From Listeria weihenstephanensis (GTDB lineage: Bacteria; Bacillota; Bacilli; Lactobacillales; Listeriaceae), in assembly GCF_003534205.1 (NCBI RefSeq), contig NZ_CP011102.1:1996036-2060035 (forward strand): a stretch of 64,000 nucleotides of DNA, read 5' to 3'. Positions 1 to 10,430 of this stretch are shown piece after piece. The notes beneath the pieces are model-generated. The model was not told the DNA's origin. It searched no databases and saw only the letters and a list, made by a program, of their open reading frames with translations. Each line of letters begins with the position of its first letter. Position 1 is the first letter of the stretch. The position numbers and the translations under genes are program-made.

Positions 1-2332
1 GGCTTGTAATTTCTGGAATATAGCGGCGGCGATGTAAAATCGTTTCTACATAGCCTTTTTCTTTCGCGGAACGCACGATATCCTCCATATATTCTTTCAC
101 GGCTGGGTAACTTACAAAATAACGATCGATAAAGTCGCGTGCATCTTTTCTTGTAATGCCAAGATTTTGAGACAAGCCATAATCGCTAATTCCATATACA
201 ATTCCAAAGTTTACAGCTTTTGCTTGGCGACGCATGAGTGAATCTACTTCGTCTTGCTCAACATGAAATACATCCATTGCCGTTTTTGTATGGATATCGT
301 AGTCGTGTTGGAACGCGTATTGCAAATTCTCATCTTCTGAAATATGAGCTAAAACGCGTAATTCGACTTGGGAATAATCGGCCGCGAAAATCTTCCAACC
401 TGGCTCTGACGGAATAAACACTTGACGAATTTTACGCCCTTCTTCTAGTCGGATCGGAATATTTTGCAGGTTAGGATCCACCGAGCTGAGTCGGCCTGTT
501 TGCGCCAATGTTTGATTGAATCGCGTGTATACTTTTTGTGTGTCTTTATGTGTTAATTTTAGCAACCCTTCGATATAGGTGGATTGTAGCTTTCCTAACT
601 GGCGGTACATCAAGATGCTTTCAATAATGGGGTGCGATCCTGCTAATTTTTCTAGGACATCAGCAGACGTAGAGTAGCCTGTTTTTGTTTTCTTTTCTGC
701 TGGAAGGCCCAGATTTTCAAATAAAATGACGCCTAGTTGCTTCGGTGAGTTGATATTGAATTCTGATCCAGCGAGTTCGTGAATCGTTTTTTCTAGCTCT
801 TTTAGGCGACCGGCGAGTTCCACTTGCATACCTTCCAAACGCTTGACGTCCACTTTCACGCCATACATTTCCATTTTTGCTAATACTTTGGATAACGGCA
901 ATTCAAGATCTTCAAATAGACCTAGTTGCTCGTTATTTTCGAGTGCTGCTCGCATCTTTTTCTCGAGTTCAGAAACAGCGACTACTTTGCGTGCTAAATG
1001 TTCTGCGACAATGGCTTCTTCTGGAATAGCGCGTTTGGCACCTTTTCCATACACAAGTTCATCGGTTTTCACGGCATCGTAATCGTGGCTGAGCGCAACA
1101 CTTGCGAAATCATCAATCGTATCGGATGGGTTTAGTAAGTATGATGCTAACATGATGTCAAAAGTAATACCCTCCACTGCAATATCGAACTTTGATAGGC
1201 CAACAATCGTTTTTTTAGCGTCATATACAACTTTTTCTTTCGTCGGGTCTTGTAACCATGTTTTTAGCGCTTTTGATTTTTTTAGAGTTGCTTCATTCGC
1301 GAAAAACGTACCCGCCTTGGAGTGAAAAGTAATACCGATAAATGGCGCGGTATGGTAATTATCAGCATCTAATTCGACGTATAATGCTGCCTTATCGCTA
1401 AGATGGTTTGCCGTTATTTCGTCTACCATTTCAAAAGAAATCGACGCCAATTCTTTTTCCGGTTCTGTGGATTCACCTTGCAGATTTTTAAGAATCGTTG
1501 CAAAACCGAGTTCTTTTAGTAACGGAATCACTTTTTCAATATCATAGCCAGCATATTTTGTATCGGTTACTTTCATTTCGATTGGAGAATCTATATCAAT
1601 TGTCGCCAATTCTTTACTCATAATCGCGGATTCTTTGTTGTCATTCACTTTTTCTTGGAGCTTTTTGCCTGATATCTTATCAGCATTCGCTAGGACCTCT
1701 TCCACCGTGCCGAATTGATGTAAAAGTTTTAAAGCTGTTTTCTCACCGACGCCTGGAATGCCTGGAATATTATCCGATGCATCGCCCATCAAGCCTTTCA
1801 TATCAATAATTTGCTCTGGCGTAAGGTCATATTTTTCCTTGAGTGTTTCTGGTGTATTTTTTTCCATGTCGGTGATGCCTTTTTTCGTGATATAGACCGT
1901 TGTTTTATCGCTGGCCAATTGTGTTAAATCGCGATCTCCCGTAATAACAACCACTTCTAGATTATCTTTTTCGGCCAGTTTTGTCATCGTTCCGATAATG
2001 TCATCTGCTTCATAATTGGGCAGTTCGTAACGAGGAATGGAATATGCATCTAGGAGTTCGCGAATGAATGGGAACTGTTCGGACAACTCGCTCGGCGTTT
2101 TTTGGCGTCCGCCTTTATACTCTTTATATTGGCTGTTTCGAAAAGTCGTTTTTCCCGCATCAAAAGCCACCAAAACATGATCTGGTTGCTCTTTTTCTAG
2201 CACGTTCATAATCATCATCGCAAAACCGTATACAGCATTTGTATATACACCCTTATCATTGCTCAAAAGCGGAAGTGCATAGAAGGCACGATTCGCAATA
2301 CTATTTCCATCGATTAGTACAAGTTTATTCAC
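1..2332 (-). CDS. polA: DNA polymerase I, 3' end cut by the window edge
   Basis: Family A DNA polymerase that fills gaps and removes RNA primers during replication and repair. About 777 residues are present, out of roughly 875 usual for the family. The N-terminal part is the 5'-3' exonuclease. The middle is the exonuclease-like domain, which in Bacillus and Listeria relatives is usually inactive. The right-hand part is the polymerase domain, with NINSPKQLG, the DPNLQNIPIR motif, the motif A stretch AADYSQVELRVLAHIS and the O-helix segment RRQAKAVNFGIVYG. The start is a GTG at 2332 reading MNKLVLIDGNS, preceded by GAGGAGG. It lies downstream of icd, with a terminator in between, so it probably has its own promoter. 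The C-terminal hundred or so residues lie outside the window. Confidence 0.95.
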   Translation of the reverse strand, partial: MNKLVLIDGNSIANRAFYALPLLSNDKGVYTNAVYGFAMMIMNVLEKEQPDHVLVAFDAGKTTFRNSQYKEYKGGRQKTPSELSEQFPFIRELLDAYSIPRYELPNYEADDIIGTMTKLAEKDNLEVVVITGDRDLTQLASDKTTVYITKKGITDMEKNTPETLKEKYDLTPEQIIDMKGLMGDASDNIPGIPGVGEKTALKLLHQFGTVEEVLANADKISGKKLQEKVNDNKESAIMSKELATIDIDSPIEMKVTDTKYAGYDIEKVIPLLKELGFATILKNLQGESTEPEKELASISFEMVDEITANHLSDKAALYVELDADNYHTAPFIGITFHSKAGTFFANEATLKKSKALKTWLQDPTKEKVVYDAKKTIVGLSKFDIAVEGITFDIMLASYLLNPSDTIDDFASVALSHDYDAVKTDELVYGKGAKRAIPEEAIVAEHLARKVVAVSELEKKMRAALENNEQLGLFEDLELPLSKVLAKMEMYGVKVDVKRLEGMQVELAGRLKELEKTIHELAGSEFNINSPKQLGVILFENLGLPAEKKTKTGYSTSADVLEKLAGSHPIIESILMYRQLGKLQSTYIEGLLKLTHKDTQKVYTRFNQTLAQTGRLSSVDPNLQNIPIRLEEGRKIRQVFIPSEPGWKIFAADYSQVELRVLAHISEDENLQYAFQHDYDIHTKTAMDVFHVEQDEVDSLMRRQAKAVNFGIVYGISDYGLSQNLGITRKDARDFIDRYFVSYPAVKEYMEDIVRSAKEKGYVETILHRRRYIPEITS

Positions 2333-2423
2333 AGGGATTCCTCCTCAAAATTTAAAGCTCATTATGTCCATTTTACCATAAAAACAGCGAATACGCCCGT
2401 AACAAAAAGCCTGCCTTAGAGCA

Positions 2424-2484
2424 CAAAAAAACCGTTTTTAAAACCGGAGAAAGAAATCCTTCTCTGATTCTAAAATACGGTTTT
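2424..2484 (-). terminator. Rho-independent terminator after icd
   Basis: On the minus strand AAAACCGT (2484-2477) pairs with ACGGTTTT (2435-2428), followed by a run of T. A second nested hairpin (GAGAA/TTCTC) lies in the loop. It ends the citZ-icd transcript before polA. Confidence 0.8.
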
Positions 2485-2491
2485 CCATTAC

Positions 2492-3760
2492 TTAAAAGTT
2501 GCGAATTAAAGCATCTGCAAACTCAGAACATTTTACTTCTGTTGCGCCGTCCATTAAACGAGCGAAATCATACGTCACTGTTTTATCAGCAATTGTTTTT
2601 TCCATCGATTTAATGATCAGATCTGCCGCTTCACCCCAGCCGATATGTTCCAATAATAGCGTTCCAGAAAGGATAACCGACGATGGGTTCACTTTATCTA
2701 AGTTCGCATATTTTGGCGCTGTGCCATGTGTTGCTTCAAAAATCGCATGCCCTGTTAGGTAGTTAATATTCGCACCAGGTGCAATCCCGATACCACCGAC
2801 TTGAGCTGCCAGTGCATCTGAAATGTAATCTCCGTTCAGATTCATCGTTGCCACAACATCAAATTCCGCTGGACGCGTCAGGATTTGTTGTAAGAAAATA
2901 TCTGCAATCGAATCTTTCACAAGAATTTTGCCAGCTGCAAGCGCTGCGTCTTGTTTCGCGTTAGCTGCGTCCACACCGTCTGTTTCAACAATGCGATCAT
3001 ATTCTGACCAAGTGAAGACTTTATCACCAAACTCGCGTTCAGCAAGTTCGTAGCCCCACGTTTTGAAAGCACCTTCTGTGAATTTCATGATATTCCCTTT
3101 ATGGACAAGTGTTAATGATTTACGATTTTCTTTGATCGCGTATTCAATAGCTGCGCGAACCAAGCGTTCTGTTCCTTCTTTAGAAATAGGTTTCACGCCA
3201 ATTCCTGATGTTTCTGGGAAACGGATTTTATCCACACCAAATTCATCTTTTAGGAACGCAATCAGTTTTTTCGCTTCATCGCTGCCTTCTTTAAATTCAA
3301 TTCCTGCATAAATGTCCTCTGTGTTTTCACGAAAAATCACCATATCCGTATCTTCGGGACGCTTCACTGGAGAAGGAACGCCTGTAAAATAGCGCACTGG
3401 GCGAAGGCACACATAAAGATCTAACTCTTGTCGTAATGCCACGTTTAACGAACGAATTCCGCCACCAATCGGTGTTGTTAGAGGTCCTTTGATCGCAATA
3501 AGGTATTCATCAATTGTATCTAACGTCGCTTGTGGCAACCATTCTCCCGTTTGATCGAACGCTTTTTGCCCTGCCAAAACTTCTTTCCAAGCGATTTCTT
3601 TTTCGCCATTGTAAGCTTTTGCAACCGCAGCATCAAGTACGCGTTTAGAAGCACGCCAAATGTCTGGACCTGTGCCGTCTCCCTCGATGAATGGAATGAC
3701 TGGATTATTTGGTGTTTTTAAAGCACCGTCTACTACTTGAATTTTCTCACCTTGTGTCAA
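2492..3760 (-). CDS. icd: Isocitrate dehydrogenase (NADP-dependent)
   Basis: Oxidatively decarboxylates isocitrate to 2-oxoglutarate in the cytoplasm (TCA cycle). The product has 422 residues, normal for the bacterial NADP enzyme. Visible motifs are the N-terminal [12 protein letters not shown], the substrate-binding stretch [14 protein letters not shown] holding the serine that AceK phosphorylates in enteric bacteria, [14 protein letters not shown], and the C-terminal GTAPKYA nucleotide-site region. The start is a TTG at 3760 (MTQGEKIQ), chosen because GAGGAGG lies 8 bases upstream. It follows citZ by 14 bp, so the two are one operon making citrate and 2-oxoglutarate for glutamate, and through it the arginine pathway at the other end of the window. 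A terminator follows. Confidence 0.97.
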   Translation of the reverse strand: MTQGEKIQVVDGALKTPNNPVIPFIEGDGTGPDIWRASKRVLDAAVAKAYNGEKEIAWKEVLAGQKAFDQTGEWLPQATLDTIDEYLIAIKGPLTTPIGGGIRSLNVALRQELDLYVCLRPVRYFTGVPSPVKRPEDTDMVIFRENTEDIYAGIEFKEGSDEAKKLIAFLKDEFGVDKIRFPETSGIGVKPISKEGTERLVRAAIEYAIKENRKSLTLVHKGNIMKFTEGAFKTWGYELAEREFGDKVFTWSEYDRIVETDGVDAANAKQDAALAAGKILVKDSIADIFLQQILTRPAEFDVVATMNLNGDYISDALAAQVGGIGIAPGANINYLTGHAIFEATHGTAPKYANLDKVNPSSVILSGTLLLEHIGWGEAADLIIKSMEKTIADKTVTYDFARLMDGATEVKCSEFADALIRNF

Positions 3761-3774
3761 ATTAATTTCCTCCT

Positions 3775-4896
3775 CTAGTCCCGTTCTATGACAGGAATAT
3801 ATTCTCGCGATTCTGGCCCTACGTAAATAGCACGTGGACGAATCAAACGGTTATCACGGTATTGTTCAAAGATATGCGCCAACCAACCTGATACGCGACT
3901 CATTGCAAAAACGAGCGTAAACATATCATGATCGATGTTTAAAGCATGGTAAACAGATGCGGAGTAGAAATCTACGTTTGGTTTTAGATGTTTAAATTCC
4001 CAAACAGCCTCTTCTACTTCTGCTGAAATTTCATAGTATTCTGGCTCGCCTTTTAGCTCCGTCAATTTTTTGGATAGTTCTTTTAAGTGCATTGCACGTG
4101 GGTCTCCGCCTTGATAAACGCGATGCCCGAAGCCCATGATTTTTTCTTTGTTGTCAATTTTGCTCTGGATGTATTCGCGAGCGCGCCCTTGTTCTTTAAT
4201 TTCTTCTAGCATGTCAATCACGCGCTCATTCGCACCACCGTGTAACGGTCCTTTAAGCGCACCAATCGCCGCTGTAACACCCGAATACACATCAGAAAGC
4301 GTCGCTACACATACACGCGCTGTGAACGTCGAAGCGTTAAATTCATGATCGGCATGAAGAACTAGCGCTTTATTCATGGCTTCTACCGCAAGATATCCTG
4401 CTTCTTCACCCGTTAGCATGTACAAAAAGTTCGCTGCAATACTCAAATCATCGCGGGGTGGAATTGGATCTAAGCCACGGCGAATCCTTGAAAAAGCCGC
4501 CACGATGGTAGGCATTTTTGCTTGGAGACGAATCCCTTTTCTGTAAACCGCTTCCCCGTCCTCCATCTCCGACTCTGTATCAAAAACGCCAAGCATGGAA
4601 ACCGTCGTCCGCAACACACTCATTGGATGTAATTTTTGGTGATTTTGCAATCGTAAGCTCGTAATAATTGTTTCAGATACCGCCATATTTTCACGTATTT
4701 CGCCCGTGAACTTAGCTAAATCCTCTTCGTTTGGTAAGCGTAAATGCCAAAGTAAATAAATAACCTCTTCAAATGTTGCGTTGCTTTCCATCAAATCATC
4801 GATGCCGTAACCAACATACGTCAACATATCATCTAAAATCGAACTAATCGACGTTTCCGCCACATATACATTTTCCAATCCTCTTGAAACTGTCAT
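3775..4896 (-). CDS. citZ: Citrate synthase
   Basis: Condenses acetyl-CoA with oxaloacetate to citrate. At 373 residues it is the short, Gram-positive type II-like form. The active-site histidines appear in [12 protein letters not shown] and [15 protein letters not shown], and the catalytic aspartate region in [12 protein letters not shown]. The start ATG at 4896 is preceded by GGGGGA. The gene is directly upstream of icd (14 bp) in the same orientation. The sequence upstream (4897-4956) is short and AT-rich; I did not find a convincing cre or CcpC site by eye. Confidence 0.97.
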   Translation of the reverse strand: MTVSRGLENVYVAETSISSILDDMLTYVGYGIDDLMESNATFEEVIYLLWHLRLPNEEDLAKFTGEIRENMAVSETIITSLRLQNHQKLHPMSVLRTTVSMLGVFDTESEMEDGEAVYRKGIRLQAKMPTIVAAFSRIRRGLDPIPPRDDLSIAANFLYMLTGEEAGYLAVEAMNKALVLHADHEFNASTFTARVCVATLSDVYSGVTAAIGALKGPLHGGANERVIDMLEEIKEQGRAREYIQSKIDNKEKIMGFGHRVYQGGDPRAMHLKELSKKLTELKGEPEYYEISAEVEEAVWEFKHLKPNVDFYSASVYHALNIDHDMFTLVFAMSRVSGWLAHIFEQYRDNRLIRPRAIYVGPESREYIPVIERD

Positions 4897-4956
4897 CTTT
4901 TTTCCCCCTATCAGTCAACAAATTTAGCGTAACCTGCTATGTACTTGTTTATTATA

Positions 4957-5427
4957 TTATTTGAATAAAGCGACTCCTTGCATAAGCACGTAAGCAATTC
5001 CTGCCGCAATAACTGGCCCAGCCGCAACGCCCCGAAATAATACGACAGCTAAAATCGTACCAAAAACAAGGGAAACCGTTACTTGTGGGTCTACCGCCAT
5101 ATATCCAACGCCTTTTTTTGCTAAAATCGATACGGCAATCCCCGCAAAAAGTCCAATCCAGCCAGCCGCCGATTTGAACGAGTCGATTAGATCTTTGAAA
5201 CCGATTTGTCCTGTCGCGATGGGAATCAGGATGGCTACGGTGATGACTGTGACGCCCCAGTTTATGCCTCTTGCTTGGATCAGCTCCATGATTTTGCCGT
5301 CTACGTGAAAAAGCCTCAGTAAAATGACGACGGCTACAGCAATGATAAGCGAGTTATTTTTGGCTAGTAATCCGAGTCCGAGAAATAGTAGTAAAAATAG
5401 CATGCTTTCTGTGAACAAGAAAAACAA
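4957..5427 (-). CDS. DUF441 (UPF0756) membrane protein, YtwI-like
   Basis: Small integral membrane protein of unknown function with four hydrophobic segments separated by short polar loops (about residues 5-25, 50-70, 80-105 and 112-150). The [20 protein letters not shown] stretch is typical of the family. Length is 156 residues, against about 154 for B. subtilis YtwI. The start is a TTG at 5427. It has AAGGA about five bases upstream, whereas the first in-frame ATG at 5403 has no ribosome binding site. It sits between citZ and fxsA as in Listeria. No function can be inferred beyond its membrane location. Confidence 0.85.
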   Translation of the reverse strand: MFFLFTESMLFLLLFLGLGLLAKNNSLIIAVAVVILLRLFHVDGKIMELIQARGINWGVTVITVAILIPIATGQIGFKDLIDSFKSAAGWIGLFAGIAVSILAKKGVGYMAVDPQVTVSLVFGTILAVVLFRGVAAGPVIAAGIAYVLMQGVALFK

Positions 5428-5541
5428 ACCTTTCCTTCTGAGAAAATTTCAGATTAGTTGTATTATAACACGTACATACCCCTTCATGTAAAGCGATACT
5501 TATTGTATATCAGGAAATAGATAAGAAAATCCAATGACCTA

Positions 5542-5922
5542 TTACTTCATATCGAAATAGGTAAAATTCCCTTGGCTCATTCTGCGTTCTATCCAGCGAT
5601 TCATAAGCGGTTTTATCCATGACCTGACAAATGGTAGGAAAAGGAGTAATCCGCAGATAGTTGTGATGATACCTGGAATAACGAGTAAAATTCCTGCGAA
5701 AACTAAGCAGATTGTGTCGAGTAAATATGGAGACATTGCTTTTCTGTCGCGCATATTTTGAGTGATTCCGCGCCATAAGCGTTTGACGATGAATATGCCA
5801 AATGCTGTGGAGGCGATTTGGATAAATAGTAATGGCCAGAAGCCGATCCATTGGAATAATAGGATGTAGGTGATTAGTTCTATTAGGCCGTACGCTGCCC
5901 AGTAGTAGATTATTTTCTTCAT
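5542..5922 (-). CDS. fxsA: FxsA family membrane protein
   Basis: Membrane protein of the FxsA/YtzA family. In E. coli, FxsA overproduction relieves exclusion of phage T7 by the F plasmid; its native role is unclear. The product has 126 residues with hydrophobic segments near residues 5-25, 27-45 and 70-95, the middle one holding the FAGILLVIPGIITTICGLLL region typical of the family, then a basic tail. The start ATG at 5922 has AAAGGAGG nine bases upstream. Gene order fxsA next to pyk is as in Bacillus and Listeria. Confidence 0.88.
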   Translation of the reverse strand: MKKIIYYWAAYGLIELITYILLFQWIGFWPLLFIQIASTAFGIFIVKRLWRGITQNMRDRKAMSPYLLDTICLVFAGILLVIPGIITTICGLLLFLPFVRSWIKPLMNRWIERRMSQGNFTYFDMK

Positions 5923-6006
5923 GGTTGGTGCCTCCTTTGGTTGGTGTGGATTCTTTTATTATAACTTAGTTTGGAGGAAATGAAAAAGATGATGTATGGT
6001 GGATTA

Positions 6007-6054
6007 GAAAAACCAGATCAATGTCCTTTAGGGAAAGGATGGTGATCTGGTTTT
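6007..6054 (-). terminator. Terminator downstream of pyk
   Basis: A perfect 12-bp stem, AAAACCAGATCA (6009-6020) with TGATCTGGTTTT (6043-6054), encloses a 22-base loop. Runs of T on both sides allow bidirectional function, but the neighbouring genes read on the minus strand, so it serves pfkA-pyk. Confidence 0.8.
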
Positions 6055-6160
6055 ATCTCTTGTTTAGCATTTTGTTTGGAGTTAGCACCTCGGTGTTTGG
6101 TGTGATGTGAGGCGTTAATTCTTGTGGGGCGTCTTGTTTGGCGCCTTCGGATCCAGCTTC

Positions 6161-6257
6161 AACAGCCAGCCTCTCGGAAATTTCGTGGCCTCCGCAAAAG
6201 TCAAAGAGGACTTTTACTGCGCCCTCTAACAATTTCTGTCGAGGCTAACGGGCTGTT
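6161..6257 (-). repeat. Element A, copy 1 (structured dispersed repeat)
   Basis: A 97-nt unit directly after the pyk stop. On the minus strand AACAGCC pairs with GGCTGTT (outer stem), AGCCTC with GAGGCT (middle stem), and AAAAGTC with GACTTTT (inner stem). It is related to the copies at 20829-20940 and at 24635-24978 but differs from them at paired positions in a compensating way. It is followed on the minus strand by the same trailing tag (GAAGCTGGATCCGAAGGCGC) seen after the other copies. The rest of the 5923-6269 gap holds only the terminator and unremarkable T/G-rich sequence. Confidence 0.85.
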
Positions 6258-6269
6258 TCAGCACTTCTA

Positions 6270-8027
6270 TTAATGTGTTGCTGTTTTACCGTTGTAAACA
6301 TTACCTTGGCGTGCGTCGACAGTGATTGTTTCGCCGTCTTTTACTAGGTCTGTTGCGTTTGTTGCGCCTACGATAACTGGAATTCCAAGTGTGATTCCAA
6401 CTACTGCTGCGTGGCTAGTTAGACCGCCTTCTTCAACGACTACTGCTGCGCTTTTTTCGAATGCTGGTAACATTTCTTTGTCTGTTGTTTTAACGACTAG
6501 AACGCCACCTTCTTCAGCTTTTTCTAATGCTTCTTTGTTTGATTTAGCAACGATTGCTTTACCAATAACAGAAGTGGAGCCAATTCCGTGACCTGATACT
6601 GCTTTGTCACCGATTAATTGGATCTTCATTAGGTTTGTTGTTCCTGATTCAGTTACTGGAACACCAGCTGTGATGATGATTAGATCTCCTTGTTTTGCAA
6701 GACCTGACGCTAGGGATTCTTTTACTGCAAGATCAAACATATCATCTGTATTAGCAATTGGTTCAGCTAGACGTGGGTATACGCCCCATACTAGAGATAG
6801 GCCGCGACATACGCGTTCGTTGAAAGTAACCGCTAAAATATGTGATTTTGGACGGTATTTCGAGATCATACGTGCTGTGTGACCACTTTGCGTTGTTGCA
6901 ACGATTGTGTGTACGTTCAAGTTGCGCGCTGTGTGACCAACTGCTTGACCGATTGCTTCTGTCATATCAGAATTTTGGTGGGCTTTAAGTGCAAATTTAT
7001 CTTGAGCAACTAGTGCTTCTTCGGCACGTAGCGCAATTTTAGTCATCATTTGTACGGATTCTACTGGATAATCCCCAGCTGCTGTTTCACCTGAAAGCAT
7101 GATTGCATCTGTACCATCAAAAATGGCATTGGCTACATCACTTGCTTCTGCGCGAGTTGGACGCGGGTTACGTTGCATAGAATCTAACATTTGAGTTGCT
7201 GTAATAACTGGTTTTGCAAGCTTATTACATTTTTTAATCAATTGTTTTTGTACAATCGGAACTTCTTCAGCAGGAATTTCAACGCCTAGGTCTCCACGAG
7301 CAACCATTAGACCTTGAGAAACTTGTAAGATTTCGTCGATGTTGTCAACGCCCTCTTGGTTTTCGATTTTAGGAATGATTTGAACGTGTGTTGCGTTGTT
7401 TTCTTCTAGAATTTTTGTAATTTCAAGAACATCTGTTGCGCGACGAACGAATGATGCCGCGATAAAGTCGATTCCTTGTTCTAGACCGAAACGAATGTCG
7501 TTCGCATCTTTTTCTGTAATACCAGGTAGGTTGATTGATACGTTTGGTACGTTTACGCCTTTTTTGTTTTTAAGTACGCCTGGGTTTTGAACTTTTGTTA
7601 CTAGTTCACGGTTTGCAGCGTCTTTTTCGATAACTTCAAGACCGATTAGGCCATCATCTAAAAGAATTGTCGAACCGATTTCTACGTCATCAAATAGTTC
7701 TGTGTATGTTACGGAGAATTTTTCTTTTGTTCCAAGGACTTCTTCCATTGCTACGCGAACAACGTCCCCTTTTGCAAATTCTAATTTACCGTTTTCCATA
7801 TTGTTTGTACGAATCTCAGGACCTTTAGTATCAAGTAAAATCGCTACTTCTGTTCCTGTAATTTTAACAGCTTCACGAATATTTTTGATACGTGCGCCAT
7901 GCTCTTCATAATCACCATGTGAAAAATTAAGACGACATACGTTCATACCTGATTCGATTAATTGTACTAATGTTTCCACCGTTTCACTTGCTGGTCCGAT
8001 CGTACAAATAATTTTAGTTTTTTTCAT
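6270..8027 (-). CDS. pyk: Pyruvate kinase with C-terminal PEP-utilising domain
   Basis: Transfers phosphate from phosphoenolpyruvate to ADP, the last ATP-yielding step of glycolysis. The 585 residues comprise the catalytic core (about 1-470) plus an extra phosphohistidine-type domain (about 495-580) containing [12 protein letters not shown]. This is the layout of Bacillus and Listeria enzymes rather than the 470-residue enteric form. Active-site motifs seen are [38 protein letters not shown] and the ATQMLDSM region. The ATG at 8027 has AGGAGGAG upstream. It lies 238 bp after pfkA in the same orientation, the usual pfkA-pyk pair. An element A repeat and a terminator follow. Confidence 0.97.
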   Translation of the reverse strand: MKKTKIICTIGPASETVETLVQLIESGMNVCRLNFSHGDYEEHGARIKNIREAVKITGTEVAILLDTKGPEIRTNNMENGKLEFAKGDVVRVAMEEVLGTKEKFSVTYTELFDDVEIGSTILLDDGLIGLEVIEKDAANRELVTKVQNPGVLKNKKGVNVPNVSINLPGITEKDANDIRFGLEQGIDFIAASFVRRATDVLEITKILEENNATHVQIIPKIENQEGVDNIDEILQVSQGLMVARGDLGVEIPAEEVPIVQKQLIKKCNKLAKPVITATQMLDSMQRNPRPTRAEASDVANAIFDGTDAIMLSGETAAGDYPVESVQMMTKIALRAEEALVAQDKFALKAHQNSDMTEAIGQAVGHTARNLNVHTIVATTQSGHTARMISKYRPKSHILAVTFNERVCRGLSLVWGVYPRLAEPIANTDDMFDLAVKESLASGLAKQGDLIIITAGVPVTESGTTNLMKIQLIGDKAVSGHGIGSTSVIGKAIVAKSNKEALEKAEEGGVLVVKTTDKEMLPAFEKSAAVVVEEGGLTSHAAVVGITLGIPVIVGATNATDLVKDGETITVDARQGNVYNGKTATH

Positions 8028-8265
8028 CTTTTATACTCCTCCTAAGAATACCTATTCATTCATTACTTATTATAAACGCATCCGCTCCATTTTACCAGTA
8101 ACTTCACTAGTGTATAACAGGCTTTGTGAATCTATGCGCATATTAACTACTCATTTCAAACCTTTTAGGCACTTGTTTATGTAATATTTTCATGCCTGTT
8201 TCATTTCAACCCGTATGAAGAGGCTTCTAAGTTATTGGAAAAACCCGAAACCTCTATCGTTGGTA

Positions 8266-9237
<972 letters not shown>

Positions 9238-9367
9238 TCAAACAATGAATATATTTTTTCATCACATGGTTACATTCTACATCACTTTTCCTAAAAATGA
9301 AAGCAGGAATCTAGTTCTTTTTTCATGTTTTGTGAAACTTTTCATTAATTCCACCTGCGAATGGTGT

Positions 9368-9407
9368 ATACCAATTCCTTTTTATTAGGAATTGGTATTG
9401 GTTTTTT
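9368..9407 (+). terminator. Orphan plus-strand terminator-like hairpin
   Basis: ATACCAATTCC (9368-9378) pairs perfectly over 11 bp with GGAATTGGTAT (9388-9398), and GTTTTTT follows on the plus strand. No plus-strand gene lies to its left, so as a terminator it could only stop antisense transcripts. On the minus strand it would be a hairpin in the leader of pfkA or the tail of the HNH gene, without a T-run. Confidence 0.6.
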
Positions 9408-9461
9408 ACCCTTTGGTAGAGTATATCAAACATCATATACGAAAGCTGTATCCGTATATTC

Positions 9462-10430
9462 TCAAAGCTCATAGTTCGAGATTATAACATCTATAACACC
9501 CATATCATTCAGTTCTGTCAACACATCTTCATCTTCTTGCTCTTCATAAATTTTAATAGCTTGAGACTCCTTCTCTACTACTTTATTAAATTTTATTAAA
9601 CTCTTACTATCTTTAATGATAGCCATTTCTAAAATTTTAACTCTAAGCGAATAATGCTCTAATTCCAAACTTTTTTTGGAAAAATATTTGTTTAAAAAAT
9701 CCTTTGCGCATTCACAATATCTTCGTTTGACTAAATAATTGTCTTTGCTTATTGCCTGCTCGCATAATTTCAAGAATTCCAAAAACATACTACACTCTTT
9801 TAAAACACTCTGCTTAATTTCCATTCTTTTAGCATTAAGCTCAGGTCTAGACAACTTACATATACTTATTGTTTTCCATCCCTTTTCTGATTTCCCTTCC
9901 AACACTACCGCTTCACTAATCCAACTTTCTTTACAACCAAAGTCATACGAATAATTATCATCAAATCTATAATTTCGGCTAGATATATTAACTAATAATT
10001 CTTTCTCTTCCAAAATGTCTTCTATTTCTATTTTTCTCTGACGCTCGTCACTGACTGGAAAATGAGTGTCTTTATTTTCATTACACAATGGACAAGCATA
10101 TAGCAAATTAGACCATTCAGCAACTAACCAATAATATCCAGGTTTCACTTTACCTGTCAATGTGGTAACAGCAGTCTTTGGTCGAAAATGCTCAATATGA
10201 GCATGTGAAACATGTAGAGGTACCTTCGTCCCACAATAGCAACATTTATTCAAAAAGTTTTTTTCTAATAATTCTCGGACTTCTGGATCTTTATAGACAC
10301 GGAAATGCCCACTTTCCAATTTTTCATTTCTCGATACTCTCAACTTGTTCCTATTCAGTTCAGCGCGTTTCCTCGATCCCTTTCTGTTATGCAGAACTAA
10401 CGGAGCTCTGCTTCTTGTTATTTTATTCAT
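9462..10430 (-). CDS. ptuB: HNH endonuclease, Septu PtuB-like
   Basis: Predicted nuclease subunit of a two-gene Septu-like anti-phage system. 322 residues. The HNH core spans about residues 60-130: a zinc pair C63-xx-C66, the catalytic segment HVSHAHIEHFRPK (H81), then CPLCNENK (C113, C116, N117) and THFPV (H123). This is the layout of the TIGR02646-type HNH proteins to which PtuB belongs. The C-terminal two thirds are helical and charged, with no other motif recognised. The ATG at 10430 overlaps the stop of the upstream ATPase gene by 8 bases, with GGAGGG in the end of that gene, so translation is coupled. The gene is visibly more AT-rich than the backbone. Assignment to Septu rests on the ATPase-HNH pairing and motifs; no homology search was possible. 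Confidence 0.8.
   Translation of the reverse strand: MNKITRSRAPLVLHNRKGSRKRAELNRNKLRVSRNEKLESGHFRVYKDPEVRELLEKNFLNKCCYCGTKVPLHVSHAHIEHFRPKTAVTTLTGKVKPGYYWLVAEWSNLLYACPLCNENKDTHFPVSDERQRKIEIEDILEEKELLVNISSRNYRFDDNYSYDFGCKESWISEAVVLEGKSEKGWKTISICKLSRPELNAKRMEIKQSVLKECSMFLEFLKLCEQAISKDNYLVKRRYCECAKDFLNKYFSKKSLELEHYSLRVKILEMAIIKDSKSLIKFNKVVEKESQAIKIYEEQEDEDVLTELNDMGVIDVIISNYEL

Noticed and set aside
843-1082. Plus-strand open frame inside polA
   Set aside because: It is antisense to a conserved polymerase coding region, with no ribosome site or recognisable product.
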